Source: Lachnospiraceae bacterium 3-1 (GTDB lineage: Bacteria > Bacillota > Clostridia > Lachnospirales > Lachnospiraceae). Taken from it: a DNA stretch of 64,000 nt. Position numbers and translations under genes: made by a program. This document shows positions 46,829 to 54,856 of this stretch, piece after piece. The stretch is from positions 124,001-188,000 of the forward strand of contig KE159596.1 in the NCBI GenBank assembly GCA_000403255.2, read 5' to 3'. Every line of letters begins with the position of its first letter. Within the stretch, counting starts at the first letter, position 1. The notes under the pieces were generated by a model that was not told where the DNA came from, searched no databases, and worked only from the letters and a program-made list of their open reading frames with translations.

Positions 46829-47056
46829 ATGAGAATCAACGGCGCAAGACAATTCAGGGGAAATGATGGGAACAGCTATTTCGTACAGGATGCACACAAA
46901 GCAGACATGCATAAAGGAAAATATATTTTGACTGTCAAAGTAAATGGTGTGTATAAATTATGTTACGACATGTTTTATAAGCTGTTGTATTTTAATACCA
47001 TTAAGGATGCACAAAGGGAAGTGTTATACAGTGCTGATTTTATTAGAACCATGTGA
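46829..47056 (+). CDS. 75-residue hypothetical protein
   Basis: ATG 46829 follows AAAGGACGG and AAGGAT. Sequence MRINGARQFRGNDGNSYFVQ, basic, no family recognised. It is the first plus-strand gene after the IS; a 22-codon remnant (MEDIRNYYGSTEVD) precedes it. Confidence 0.45.
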   Translation: MRINGARQFRGNDGNSYFVQDAHKADMHKGKYILTVKVNGVYKLCYDMFYKLLYFNTIKDAQREVLYSADFIRTM

Positions 47057-47631
47057 GAATAATGCAGGAAAGATGAATGAAGGATGCAGGAATGCGGATT
47101 GAAATTATTCAGCTTCTATGGGCTTCATCTGGAATATATCTGGATGCAGTAAGAAACATACCTGGAATATGGCAATAGATTGGGACTATGGGCTTCATGC
47201 TTTCATAGTCTTTTCTTTCTGGTTTTCGCTTCTTTCTTTTGGTGTATTTAATAACTCTGTGTGCGTTTCTAAGGGACAAATTCGGGCTTTAATGGTTTGG
47301 GTGTAATGTGTTAGGGTACGGATGGAAAATGGATATTTGGGCTGATAATTGCGTTGTGTGATGTGGTTTATGCAGCAGTTTGGAGGGAAGTGGGTGCAGT
47401 GGTACTAGGGTGGGTTTACATTTTATTTTTCTGACTTTAGTGTAGGAAAGGGGTTATCTAATCAACATTCATGTTACCTTAAAAATTTGACTCCGAATCG
47501 AATATGCCAGGGGAGGGGGTATGTTTTGAACAAAAAAATAGTTAAGTACTTAATATATAGAGGTATACCTCCAAAACCCGCAAAAAAATAAGGCACACCA
47601 GACTTTCACATCCGATATGTCTTACAACAAA
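47057..47631. other. Gene-free stretch with two adjacent 12-bp palindromes
   Basis: 575 bp without a convincing gene. It contains perfect palindromes TTAAGTACTTAA (47542-47553) and GAGGTATACCTC (47560-47571), six bases apart, possibly regulator or recombinase sites. Confidence 0.5.
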
Positions 47632-47910
47632 TCAACAATAATGGCTGATTTCCCCAAAATATTCATACCACTTCTGCATAATCTCATTGCTATTCGCCTC
47701 AATAAAGGCTATCAGCTTCCTCAGATCCTTTGCAGGTATTTGGGAATTGTTATTGCAAATGAGAGTCTTCCCTCTTTTCGTTATCCATATTTTTGTTGAG
47801 TTCGCCCTTGGGTTATGTTCCGCAATATGCGCATGAACCGGCTCTGTCGGCTTATTCTCATTTGCCCAAAAGAATATGATATATCCACCGAACCTAAAAA
47901 TTTGAGGCAT
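47632..47910 (-). CDS. DUF4160 protein
   Basis: 92 residues from ATG 47910, overlapping the upstream gene by 17 bp. GGYIIFFWANENKPTEPVHAHI is the DUF4160 signature, with the metal-binding-like HAH. DUF4160 proteins are encoded with small partners in toxin-antitoxin-like pairs; which one is toxic is unsettled. Confidence 0.82.
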   Translation of the reverse strand: MPQIFRFGGYIIFFWANENKPTEPVHAHIAEHNPRANSTKIWITKRGKTLICNNNSQIPAKDLRKLIAFIEANSNEIMQKWYEYFGEISHYC

Positions 47911-48163
47911 TTGCAAATCCACCTTCTTTTGCAAACTCTATGATTAAGTGGGCATTATTTTCTACAAATTCTTTATAATAAGCCATTTCTTCATCAGAGA
48001 AGCCAACTACTTCTTCCCATGTGTAATCCGGCAAATAACACGTTGCATTATGAAAGCCATCATATACCGCTTTTTCAAAATAAACTTTTACCCTTCCATC
48101 TGCCCTCATTTCTGAATGGACTACTTCTGTCGTATCGCTCAGTGTTGCATAAGAATATACCAT
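47894..48163 (-). CDS. Partner protein of DUF4160 (TA-like)
   Basis: 89 residues from ATG 48163 with GGAGG 9 bp upstream. Starts MVYSYATLSDTTEVVHSEM and contains KVYFEKAVYDGFHNATCYLP. It overlaps the DUF4160 gene, the usual arrangement of paired antitoxin-like proteins. Exact family uncertain. Confidence 0.68.
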   Translation of the reverse strand: MVYSYATLSDTTEVVHSEMRADGRVKVYFEKAVYDGFHNATCYLPDYTWEEVVGFSDEEMAYYKEFVENNAHLIIEFAKEGGFANASNF

Positions 48164-48294
48164 AATTGCCAGCCTCCCAAAACCTATCAGGTTTTTCCAC
48201 AAATTTAATTATCATTACTATACCACAGCTTGAATCTTTTATCTACATTTTTCTAAAAAAATAGGCTTACCAGACTTCCACATCCAATATGCCT

Positions 48295-48875
48295 TCATTC
48301 ACTTTCAAATATATCTTTCCTCATACTTATTGTATGTTTTGCATTTTTCCGTTTATTGCTCAAATTTTCAATGAATCCATTCTTCTCATAGAATCTAGGT
48401 GTATTTGGCTCATACTCAATATCTGCATCTACAGTGATAAACCTACACGCTATTCCCATTTCATTCATGCCAAAAGCAAATGCCCTTGCCATATCCAGCA
48501 TAAATGAACCATATCCCTTCCTTTTTGCCTTATCCGATACTTCCTTATTCACTGCCAGCTTTCCAACTTTTAATGCAGGTATTGAAGCATATGGCACTTT
48601 ACTTATATCATGTAACTCTTTTTCTTCATTTGTCAATTTAATCGAATCTGCCGAAAAAGTCATATATGCCAACAATTCATTGTTTTCCTATGAAAAAGCA
48701 AGAATGTTTTACTTACATTTAAATCATAAAATTTATTGGCAATTTTCAAAAAACCATTATATTCAGCAATATGACTGTCAAATAAATAATGTGAGACATC
48801 ATCTACTTCATTGATTGATAATAGTCTCACATCATTTTGAATCTCCACAATGTCACTTTCTGTCAAATAACTCAT
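48295..48875 (-). pseudogene. GNAT acetyltransferase toxin-like gene, frameshifted
   Basis: The N-terminal frame (from 48875, MSYLTESDIVEIQNDVRL) ends near 48660. The C-terminal frame (ENNELLAYMTFSADSIKL, then KGYGSFMLDMARAFAFG, the acetyl-CoA loop region) runs to 48295. One extra A in the A4 run near 48690 would fuse them. GNAT toxins acetylate aminoacyl-tRNA. ATGA overlap with an upstream antitoxin-like gene. Confidence 0.75.
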
Positions 48876-49024
48876 GGTTTCCGTATATCAGCAAGGACAT
48901 TATGCAACATATAGTTTTTCTTCATGGCCTTTTCTGTCGGTTTAGTATTTGTCTGAAGCAATAGTTTGGCAGCATCCTTACCGCTTAGTTCAGGTGTTGC
49001 CTGGATAGGTTTTATTGTTGACAT
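48872..49024 (-). CDS. Antitoxin-like small protein upstream of GNAT gene
   Basis: 50 residues from ATG 49024 (AGGTGG upstream): MSTIKPIQATPELSGKDAAK. Overlaps the GNAT gene by 4 bp. It is the presumed antitoxin; no ribbon-helix-helix is obvious. Confidence 0.65.
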   Translation of the reverse strand: MSTIKPIQATPELSGKDAAKLLLQTNTKPTEKAMKKNYMLHNVLADIRKP

Positions 49025-49248
49025 AATATCCACCTCTTTCCCTTTCTTTTCCTTATTCATATTATATCACCTCAGTTACCAAAATTCAATAACTGTGTAT
49101 GTGATATTCTCCTATTACTGAGAAGTTTATCACATACTCAATCAAAAACCAATCATTTTTACATATTATGTGCAATGATGGCATAACAATTCCTGATTTT
49201 CATCATACAAGGTAAAATACATCTGCTATGCCTTGCCATCAATAACCA

Positions 49249-50265
49249 TCAATCCCAATCTTCCACATACGGCTTCACTTCAAACCTCACCAGCGCATCA
49301 TACACCTTTTTTGGAACCTTATTCTTATACTTATCAGCCATAATCAGTATGTCAGCCTGTTTATGCCTTTTATATTCTTCAAATGCTTCCTCTGGTGTTT
49401 CCCAATAAGATAATCTCACAACTTCGTCATGCCCATATGGTTTTATCTCACCATAATACATTTTCATTTTACTGTCATACCTCACGCCAAGGGGCAAATC
49501 CATTTTAGAATTCCTCCATTTGCCTGTCTTATGCTTCTTACAGTTGGATAACATGGTATTCAATGTCTGGGGAATGATACAACATTTATCAGGAGCATAC
49601 TCTTTATATCCAGGAAACAGCAGGTCTTTATCTACTGCCATGGATTCACCGTCACACTCATAATATTCAGAAGCCCACCACTCCGCAAATGAATCCTTGT
49701 CATTTAGCCATAAATCACACATAGTTGAACCATTCTTATCCTTATAGCACCTAATATAGATGCCATTCCAGATTGAATATGCAGCAGTTGATTTCAATGT
49801 TATATATGGAAGATATTCCTGTCGTCTGCCCAGTTCATCCACATAAACTATCCCACGCTCCAAATCAGTATATTCTTCATTGTTTACAAAGATTAAATTC
49901 CTGTAATAACAATTATTTTTATCTCTGTCAATGTGCCATATCCTGTTATATTCATTTGGGTTTTCAAGGAAATGCTCTGCTACTAACTTGTCTGTATATG
50001 TTTCTATCCTTTTCTCTTTATCTATTCCACTGAGGGTAAAATGTGCATACCCTGTTTTATGCATACGGAAATTGCTGCGGAGATTGTTTACAAGCCGCCC
50101 ATGGTTGCTGATCCAGTAATTATTTGTGCCATTCACCAATACAAATATTTCATCATTTGCAATAAGCTCTATGTCTGATTCCTTTATATCCAATACCCTT
50201 TTATCTGCAATGGATAAATATTCTTTAAATTCTTTTCTCTGTTCTAATTTCTTTTTGCTACTCAT
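49249..50265 (-). CDS. HNH/NUMOD4-type DNA-binding or endonuclease protein
   Basis: 338 residues. NUMOD4-like NYWISNHGRLVNN (about 48-60) is followed by an HNH_3-like core WHIDRDKNNCYYRNLIFV (about 110-127). The C-terminal part has LPLGVRYDSKMKMYYGEI, similar to AP2-type domains of homing proteins. It likely nicks DNA as a phage-type homing endonuclease or binds structured DNA. It borders the hairpin array on the promoter side; the two may be functionally linked, but this is inference. Confidence 0.72.
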   Translation of the reverse strand: MSSKKKLEQRKEFKEYLSIADKRVLDIKESDIELIANDEIFVLVNGTNNYWISNHGRLVNNLRSNFRMHKTGYAHFTLSGIDKEKRIETYTDKLVAEHFLENPNEYNRIWHIDRDKNNCYYRNLIFVNNEEYTDLERGIVYVDELGRRQEYLPYITLKSTAAYSIWNGIYIRCYKDKNGSTMCDLWLNDKDSFAEWWASEYYECDGESMAVDKDLLFPGYKEYAPDKCCIIPQTLNTMLSNCKKHKTGKWRNSKMDLPLGVRYDSKMKMYYGEIKPYGHDEVVRLSYWETPEEAFEEYKRHKQADILIMADKYKNKVPKKVYDALVRFEVKPYVEDWD

Positions 50266-50306
50266 TTTACTTATAAATTCCTTTCAATTTCGATATGATA
50301 ATAGAT

Positions 50307-51367
50307 ACGTTCACCAAAACGGGAGAACGTAAAAAGAGAGCCAGAATAGGCTCCCTGATATAAGAAAATATTCAGTTGTATGTTTTCGCCATTAGTGCGA
50401 TTATTCAAATCTGTGTAATCGTGATAATAACGTTTCCAAAATGGGAAACACTGATTTTTCCCAACTTGTAGGGAAAAGGTAGAATTTCAGATATGCAGAG
50501 TATACATATCCGAATTAGACCATCCTGGACTAATGTATCCATAAATCCACATTAATTTGCAGTTGTACCACCATGGGGCAACCTTTTACACAATTCTGCG
50601 AAAAACTCATCCCTTTATAGGGGTTGGGTTTGTAACCGATGCTATTGGTTTAAGTTTTTCACTTTGAACGGAAATAGGTTTTTCCCATACATAATCAGGT
50701 TTTTACTTTGATTTTCTAAGGTAGCGATTTACTACTTTAGGCTCTGCAATTATCAAAAGTTTTGCTTTCTAAAGCTGCATTTAACGACTTTTGGATTTAC
50801 TTTGCTTTCAAGGATGTAAATACTCTTTACTCCCTTTACTATTTTGTATTCAAGGTAACTAATGTTTACCTTACTCCTTCCAATCGGACTAATCGGCAAA
50901 TAACCACATATTTCAAAGGATACAATTATAATGAGCTTTTCTACAAATGGAGAAACCCTCTGCCCTGAAACAGGGTAGCCATTATAATAGAATGTCCGCT
51001 ATGGACACAATACAGATCCTTTTATAGGTATGTCGTGAAATACGACACCCCTAATCACATAAGTGTAGAATCGCACTTATTTTGAATATGGGATAGCATT
51101 TTGATGCCCAATATCCTATCTCCAAAAGGTATCGGTGAAACGCCTACCCCCCCCCCTTTATATTTACACATTATGGTTTTTACTCCGACATTTTTGTCGA
51201 AGCTGTACTTTTTAGTATATGTTGGTTATAAACTTTACAGTGTCCTTTGAAAGCCAGTGTATTATATACAACCTGCGTCCATTTGAACGCAAGATGATTT
51301 TTACAGCAACATCAAATTTGAAGCGCCTTTTATATTTTCGAGGGGTACAAAAATTTTCGTATCCCCT
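50307..51367. repeat. Gene-free array of >15 different short hairpins
   Basis: The 1135-bp gap 50266-51400 has no credible gene but many perfect or near-perfect stems, each 5-9 bp with 3-14-nt loops. Examples: 50307-50330, 50338-50353, 50398-50421, 50432-50449, 50456-50477, 50634-50650 (AACCGAT-gct-ATTGGTT), 50716-50740 (9 bp), 50852-50872, 50925-50988 (9-bp outer stem with CCCTG/CAGGG inside), 50993-51007, 51031-51047, 51059-51080, 51186-51199, 51274-51291, 51341-51367. Stem sequences all differ; spacing is roughly 25-50 bp. Could be a structured RNA, a single-strand DNA origin or recombination array. Confidence 0.72.
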
Positions 51368-51400
51368 TTAATGGACATGCTAGAATGGCGCGACCACATA

Positions 51401-51778
51401 TCACGCTTGGTGTTCCAGAATCCATTTCAACATATCTTCACATCCATTCTCGCCATCTGCTACGCCGAGTATCAGATCATACAACTCTTTTTGTGTATAT
51501 TCCAATTCATACCCATTGACTGCAAGAAAAACCAGCATAACATGAACACCAATTCTTTTATTCCCATCTATCATTGCATGATTCTTTACCAATCCATAGC
51601 ATAATCTTGCCGCTTTTGCCTGGATACTTGGATATAATTCATCACCACCGAATGACTGAAACGGACTTTCAAGTGCTGAATCCAACAATCCATTATCCCG
51701 AATTCCATCACAGCCTCCTATAGATTCTATCAACTGAGCATGGAGCATTAACACCTGTTCCTTTGTCAGACGGATCAT
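51401..51778 (-). CDS. doc: Doc toxin (Fic/DOC family)
   Basis: 125 residues. The Fic-type motif HAMIDGNKR (about 66-74) matches HxFx(D/E)GN(K/R) except that the aromatic Phe is Met. Doc phosphorylates EF-Tu to stop translation. It overlaps the Phd antitoxin gene by 4 bp. Confidence 0.9.
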   Translation of the reverse strand: MIRLTKEQVLMLHAQLIESIGGCDGIRDNGLLDSALESPFQSFGGDELYPSIQAKAARLCYGLVKNHAMIDGNKRIGVHVMLVFLAVNGYELEYTQKELYDLILGVADGENGCEDMLKWILEHQA

Positions 51779-52017
51779 TTTGCCAATACCTCATAAGCCT
51801 CTCTATTCTGTTCAATCAGTCTTTTAGATATATTCATGATATCTTCATCTGATGCAACTGAATCATTCTCAGCCTTGCTAAAATCTATTACAAGATACCT
51901 CGGCACATTATTTTTTAGGATAACAGCAGTACCATGTTCATCAACCAGCCTTGCTACTTTGGAAAAATTCTGGTTTGCTTCTGTAATGGAAACCATTGTA
52001 TTTGTATCAATCTTCAT
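51775..52017 (-). CDS. Phd/YefM-family antitoxin
   Basis: 80 residues: MVSITEANQNFSKVARLVDE is the Phd N-terminal DNA-binding fold; the C-terminal tail (IEQNREAYEVLAK) would block Doc. Encoded first, as usual for autoregulated pairs. Confidence 0.88.
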   Translation of the reverse strand: MKIDTNTMVSITEANQNFSKVARLVDEHGTAVILKNNVPRYLVIDFSKAENDSVASDEDIMNISKRLIEQNREAYEVLAK

Positions 52018-52137
52018 GATCGAACATCTCCTTAATCACAATATTTTGTTTATATTATATGCAACTTATAGGATATATTCAACCTATTTTTTGATTACAG
52101 GAAAGATGTTTTGATTCTGAACATCTTTTTTTCTTAA

Positions 52138-52968
52138 TTAAAACAGATCCTCTATATCAATAAGGTCTAAATCTTTTCCAGTAATGCAAAATAACTCATG
52201 ATTACATTCACCATGAGATTCATTATCTACTTCTATATAATCAGGTTCCTTATAATCACCTGTTTTATAAACCTCAATATCCCGTTTTGGAGTTTCCAAA
52301 TTTTTCGGAGACACCACTTTGCATGGGTCATTCTGTCCCACACAATCTATACTTGTCAGGGTAGGTTCTGATAAAACCTGTCTACACAAATCAACCTCCG
52401 CATCAAAGTTGTTCCTATACTTTTTCGCATCATTACAGTAAGCATTGTATCTTAGCTTGATTGCCCTTCTGTCAAGCTTCTCAACAAAATCTTCACATTC
52501 CACGGTATCAGAATATTTTTGCGCTTCAGCAATCACAGCATCTTTGTCACAATATCTGCCATATGAATTATTCAGCTTATAGTATGTACCATTTGATCTC
52601 CGCTTTTTATGTCTATACACATATATAAGCTGCATTTTCTCTAATTGCTCCAGGTAACCATTAATAGTCTCTTTCCCATATCCCCACAATGATATCATTT
52701 CATCTTGTGACATATGCCATTCCTTAGTCTGGTTATTGATTGTACCAATCAGGGAACAGAAGAATGAAAATATATTAAACGGCTTATTTGCGTTTTCAAA
52801 GATGCTCTGCATCTCCCATTGTTCCAAAACAACAAACTTTTTCTTATCGGAATTTACCTCTAATCCTTTACCAGAAAAAATGTAATTATCATTATCCTGA
52901 TTTAGAACCTCTATAATTCCTTTTTCTATAAGCGAATGTACGCCACTTTTAATTCCATCAATTACAGA
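52138..52968 (-). pseudogene. Replication-initiator-like winged-helix protein, 5' end lost
   Basis: The open frame runs from just after a TAA (52969-52971) to 52138 without an ATG. Only a TTG at 52827 could start a shorter 229-residue form. The sequence IDGIKSGVHSLIEKGIIEVL, SQDEMISLWGYGKETINGYLEQLEKMQLIYVY resembles winged-helix domains of plasmid or phage replication initiators. The upstream in-frame stop suggests the gene is broken. Confidence 0.6.
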
Positions 52969-52998
52969 TTATTTTGATTGTCCTGTAATAGCAATTAT

Positions 52999-53163
52999 TT
53001 ATTTTCTTAATGGACACCATTCAGGGCTTCTCTTCGGCAACTCATTTACACTTAATTTCCCCATATCGTCAATTCTGTCTACATGGTCACAATAATAAAT
53101 CTTTTTCCCATAATTATACTTCTTCATAAATTCACATTCGGCGCAATTTTGCGTTCTATTCAT
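52999..53163 (-). CDS. 54-residue Cys-rich protein ending CPLRK
   Basis: From ATG 53163: MNRTQNCAECEFMKKYNYGK with CxxC, a further Cys (YYCDH) and C-terminal WCPLRK. Four Cys suggest a zinc ribbon. Shares the Cys-Pro-Leu-Arg-Lys ending motif with the next gene. Confidence 0.6.
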   Translation of the reverse strand: MNRTQNCAECEFMKKYNYGKKIYYCDHVDRIDDMGKLSVNELPKRSPEWCPLRK

Positions 53164-53182
53164 ATATCGTTGTCCTCCTGTA

Positions 53183-53512
53183 TTACCATATCATATCTAT
53201 ATATTCTGGTTCTGGCACTTTCACTTCAATAAACTTTCCATCTTTATCTGTCAATGATATATTCGTATTCATTTGTATAATATCTTCTGCCTTATGTTCC
53301 GTTTCTCTTCTATTCTGCCATGCTGTGAAAATCTTCATGACACGCTTTCTGATTCTTGATTTTCTTAATGGACAATCAGTTTTCATATCAATCTTCCCTG
53401 TACGCTTCCTATTCAGCGAACAATAATCATCCATATCTAAATGCCTGCTTACATCTTTCCTGTATATGCAATGGTTACAATTCTTCTTTCTCTTGCCCAC
53501 ATAAATTTTCAT
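53183..53512 (-). CDS. Cys-rich island protein with CPLRK motif
   Basis: 109 residues from ATG 53512. The head KKNCNHCIYRKDVSRHL, then YCSLNRKRTG and DCPLRKSR give four Cys as in the neighbouring 54-residue protein, followed by an extra C-terminal extension. Likely a zinc-binding small protein; function unknown. Confidence 0.65.
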   Translation of the reverse strand: MKIYVGKRKKNCNHCIYRKDVSRHLDMDDYCSLNRKRTGKIDMKTDCPLRKSRIRKRVMKIFTAWQNRRETEHKAEDIIQMNTNISLTDKDGKFIEVKVPEPEYIDMIW

Positions 53513-53559
53513 GAAATGCACTCCTGTCATTCATTCTCTGAATCTATTCCGTTTTTGGT

Positions 53560-53847
53560 TTATTCATCCTCTATTTTTTCTGTCAATGTCTCGCTTGGGT
53601 AAAACTTTACTTTTTTATGCTCTGGTACAATACATGTTTCTCCTGTCTTCGGGTTCCTTGCTTCCTTTTCTTTCACGGTTTTCAGTTCAAAGTGCCCTAT
53701 GCCGTAGAAATTGACTTTCCTGCCCTCCGATAGATAATCCATAAGCATATCCCAGAATAATTCAACCATTTTTACTGCATCCTTTTTATAAAAGCCGCCT
53801 TGCTCTGCTATCTTGTAGGCAAACTCCTTTTTATTCACTGTTTCCAT
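53560..53847 (-). CDS. HU-family DNA-binding protein
   Basis: 95 residues. NKKEFAYKIAEQGGFYKKDA, a GRKVNFYGIGHFELK turn and RNPKTGETCIVPEHKKVKFYPS match HU/IHF, including the beta-arm RNPxTG. It probably bends DNA for island maintenance or recombination. Confidence 0.92.
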   Translation of the reverse strand: METVNKKEFAYKIAEQGGFYKKDAVKMVELFWDMLMDYLSEGRKVNFYGIGHFELKTVKEKEARNPKTGETCIVPEHKKVKFYPSETLTEKIEDE

Positions 53848-53862
53848 ATTATTTTTCTCCCC

Positions 53863-54246
53863 CTATGCCCTTACTGATATTCCCTGGTTTCTTAAATACT
53901 GAATTGCCAATTGTAATAAGCTGCCATTGTTGATCGTTTCGTCCATCGTGTCATCCCACACACGGGGTTTATGGTTGACAGACAGTCCCCCATGCAATTC
54001 ACTGTTCGCCCACCTTGCCACCTGATACCCGGTTGCATTTACATAATCATCCATGGAATCATAATCAATGTATACACATGCCCTTACGCCGCCTTTATCT
54101 GGATATGCGTCTACTTTTACTGCTGACCGCAGGAATGCTTCAGTCCTTCGGTAGCTGTCCGGTGTCCACCCGGTATAGTAATCATTCAGGTAATAATTTA
54201 ACGTCTCATATACCCTTTCCGCTAATTGGTCTACCATATTTTTCAT
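53863..54246 (-). CDS. Hypothetical island protein (127 residues)
   Basis: Starts MKNMVDQLAERVYETLNYYL, ends LAIQYLRNQGISVRA; contains WANSELHGGLSVNHKPRVWDD. Vaguely like small phage head-tail or gp10-type proteins, but I cannot assign a family. It is 16 bp upstream of HU. Confidence 0.6.
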   Translation of the reverse strand: MKNMVDQLAERVYETLNYYLNDYYTGWTPDSYRRTEAFLRSAVKVDAYPDKGGVRACVYIDYDSMDDYVNATGYQVARWANSELHGGLSVNHKPRVWDDTMDETINNGSLLQLAIQYLRNQGISVRA

Positions 54247-54693
54247 GACTGGCTGTAATGCTTTCTATAACTGGCTCATGTTCTTTATGTGTTTTGCCAT
54301 TATAAGTTGTCCTCCTTGGGTTTTAGATTTTATGATTTTGTTTTTAGAATTCTGTTTTGCTTTTGGGTTCTGTTTTGATTGTTACAATGAAATTGTGGTT
54401 TCAAGTTACTGTAGAATTGGCTGTTAGAATGCCCCTGTGAAGCTCTATGTGGCTTATAAGGGCATTTTCATGCTGAATGCGGTGAATATTGTTTTGTGGT
54501 TTCAGGCACTAAAATAAGCCCACCATCAATCATATTTCTATAATTGATCATGGACTTATGGTAATGTCCAAATATCCAATTCCACGATGTACAGGATTCT
54601 TCCTTTCTCAGATGCTAATTTGTTCGTACGCTTGTTCTGATTACCTTTTTGATTACCTATCTTCTGAAACCCTTGATTTTATAGGATTTTTCA
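54247..54693. other. Gene-free island end with arm-like repeats
   Basis: 447 bp without a gene. GATTACCTTTTTGATTACC (54638-54656) resembles GATTACCTTTGATTACC (42060-42076) at the other island end, suggesting integrase arm sites. Confidence 0.45.
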
Positions 54694-54718
54694 AAGCTGC
54701 TGACGGGAATCGAACCCG
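54694..54718. repeat. Proximal attachment-site core in tRNA-Thr
   Basis: 25-bp core shared with 41982-42006, covering the tRNA 3' end and three bases beyond. Confidence 0.9.
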
Positions 54719-54768
54719 TGACCTCCGCACTACCAATGCGACGCTCTACCGACTGAGCCACAGCAGCA
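54696..54768 (-). tRNA. tRNA-Thr (anticodon GGU)
   Basis: The minus strand begins GCTGCTGTGGCTCAGTCGG and folds as a cloverleaf: acceptor GCTGCTG/CAGCAGC, D-arm, anticodon stem CGCA/TGCG with loop TTGGTAG (anticodon GGT), and T-arm with GGTTCGAATCC. CCA is not encoded. It follows sigH as in related Clostridia. Confidence 0.95.
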
Positions 54769-54856
54769 ACTATATTTGACTGTCAGCTATTTTCCTAACC
54801 GACTTGTCTAATATACTATATTCTCCATATCTTGTCAATATTTTTTACAAATTTTT

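Larger units (their letters stand above)
47582..48295. repeat. Pair of about 41-bp degenerate direct repeats flanking a TA-like pair
   Basis: 47582-47623 and 48255-48295 share AAAAAAATA-GGC, then ACCAGACTT-CACATCC and ATATG-CTT, with about 7 differences. Each copy sits just past a minus-strand stop (47632 and 48295) and ends in a T-run in the transcript, so they may be terminator-like 3' elements or recombination scars. Confidence 0.65.
41982..54718. mobile_element. About 12.7-kb decayed genomic island inserted at tRNA-Thr
   Basis: A 25-bp sequence identical to the 3' end of tRNA-Thr (54694-54718) recurs at 41982-42006. Next to the distal copy lies an integrase remnant. The interior has lower GC than the flanks and carries toxin-antitoxin modules, IS1380 copies, HU, HNH-like and replication-type genes. 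The integrase is broken and no conjugation genes are visible, so autonomous excision is unlikely. Confidence 0.85.

Noticed and set aside
50762-50968. 68-codon plus-strand frame inside the hairpin array
   Set aside because: No ribosome site and it ignores the hairpin structure; composition is that of the tract.
50307-51367. CRISPR array
   Set aside because: No repeated unit of constant sequence; the hairpins have different stems and no cas genes are nearby.
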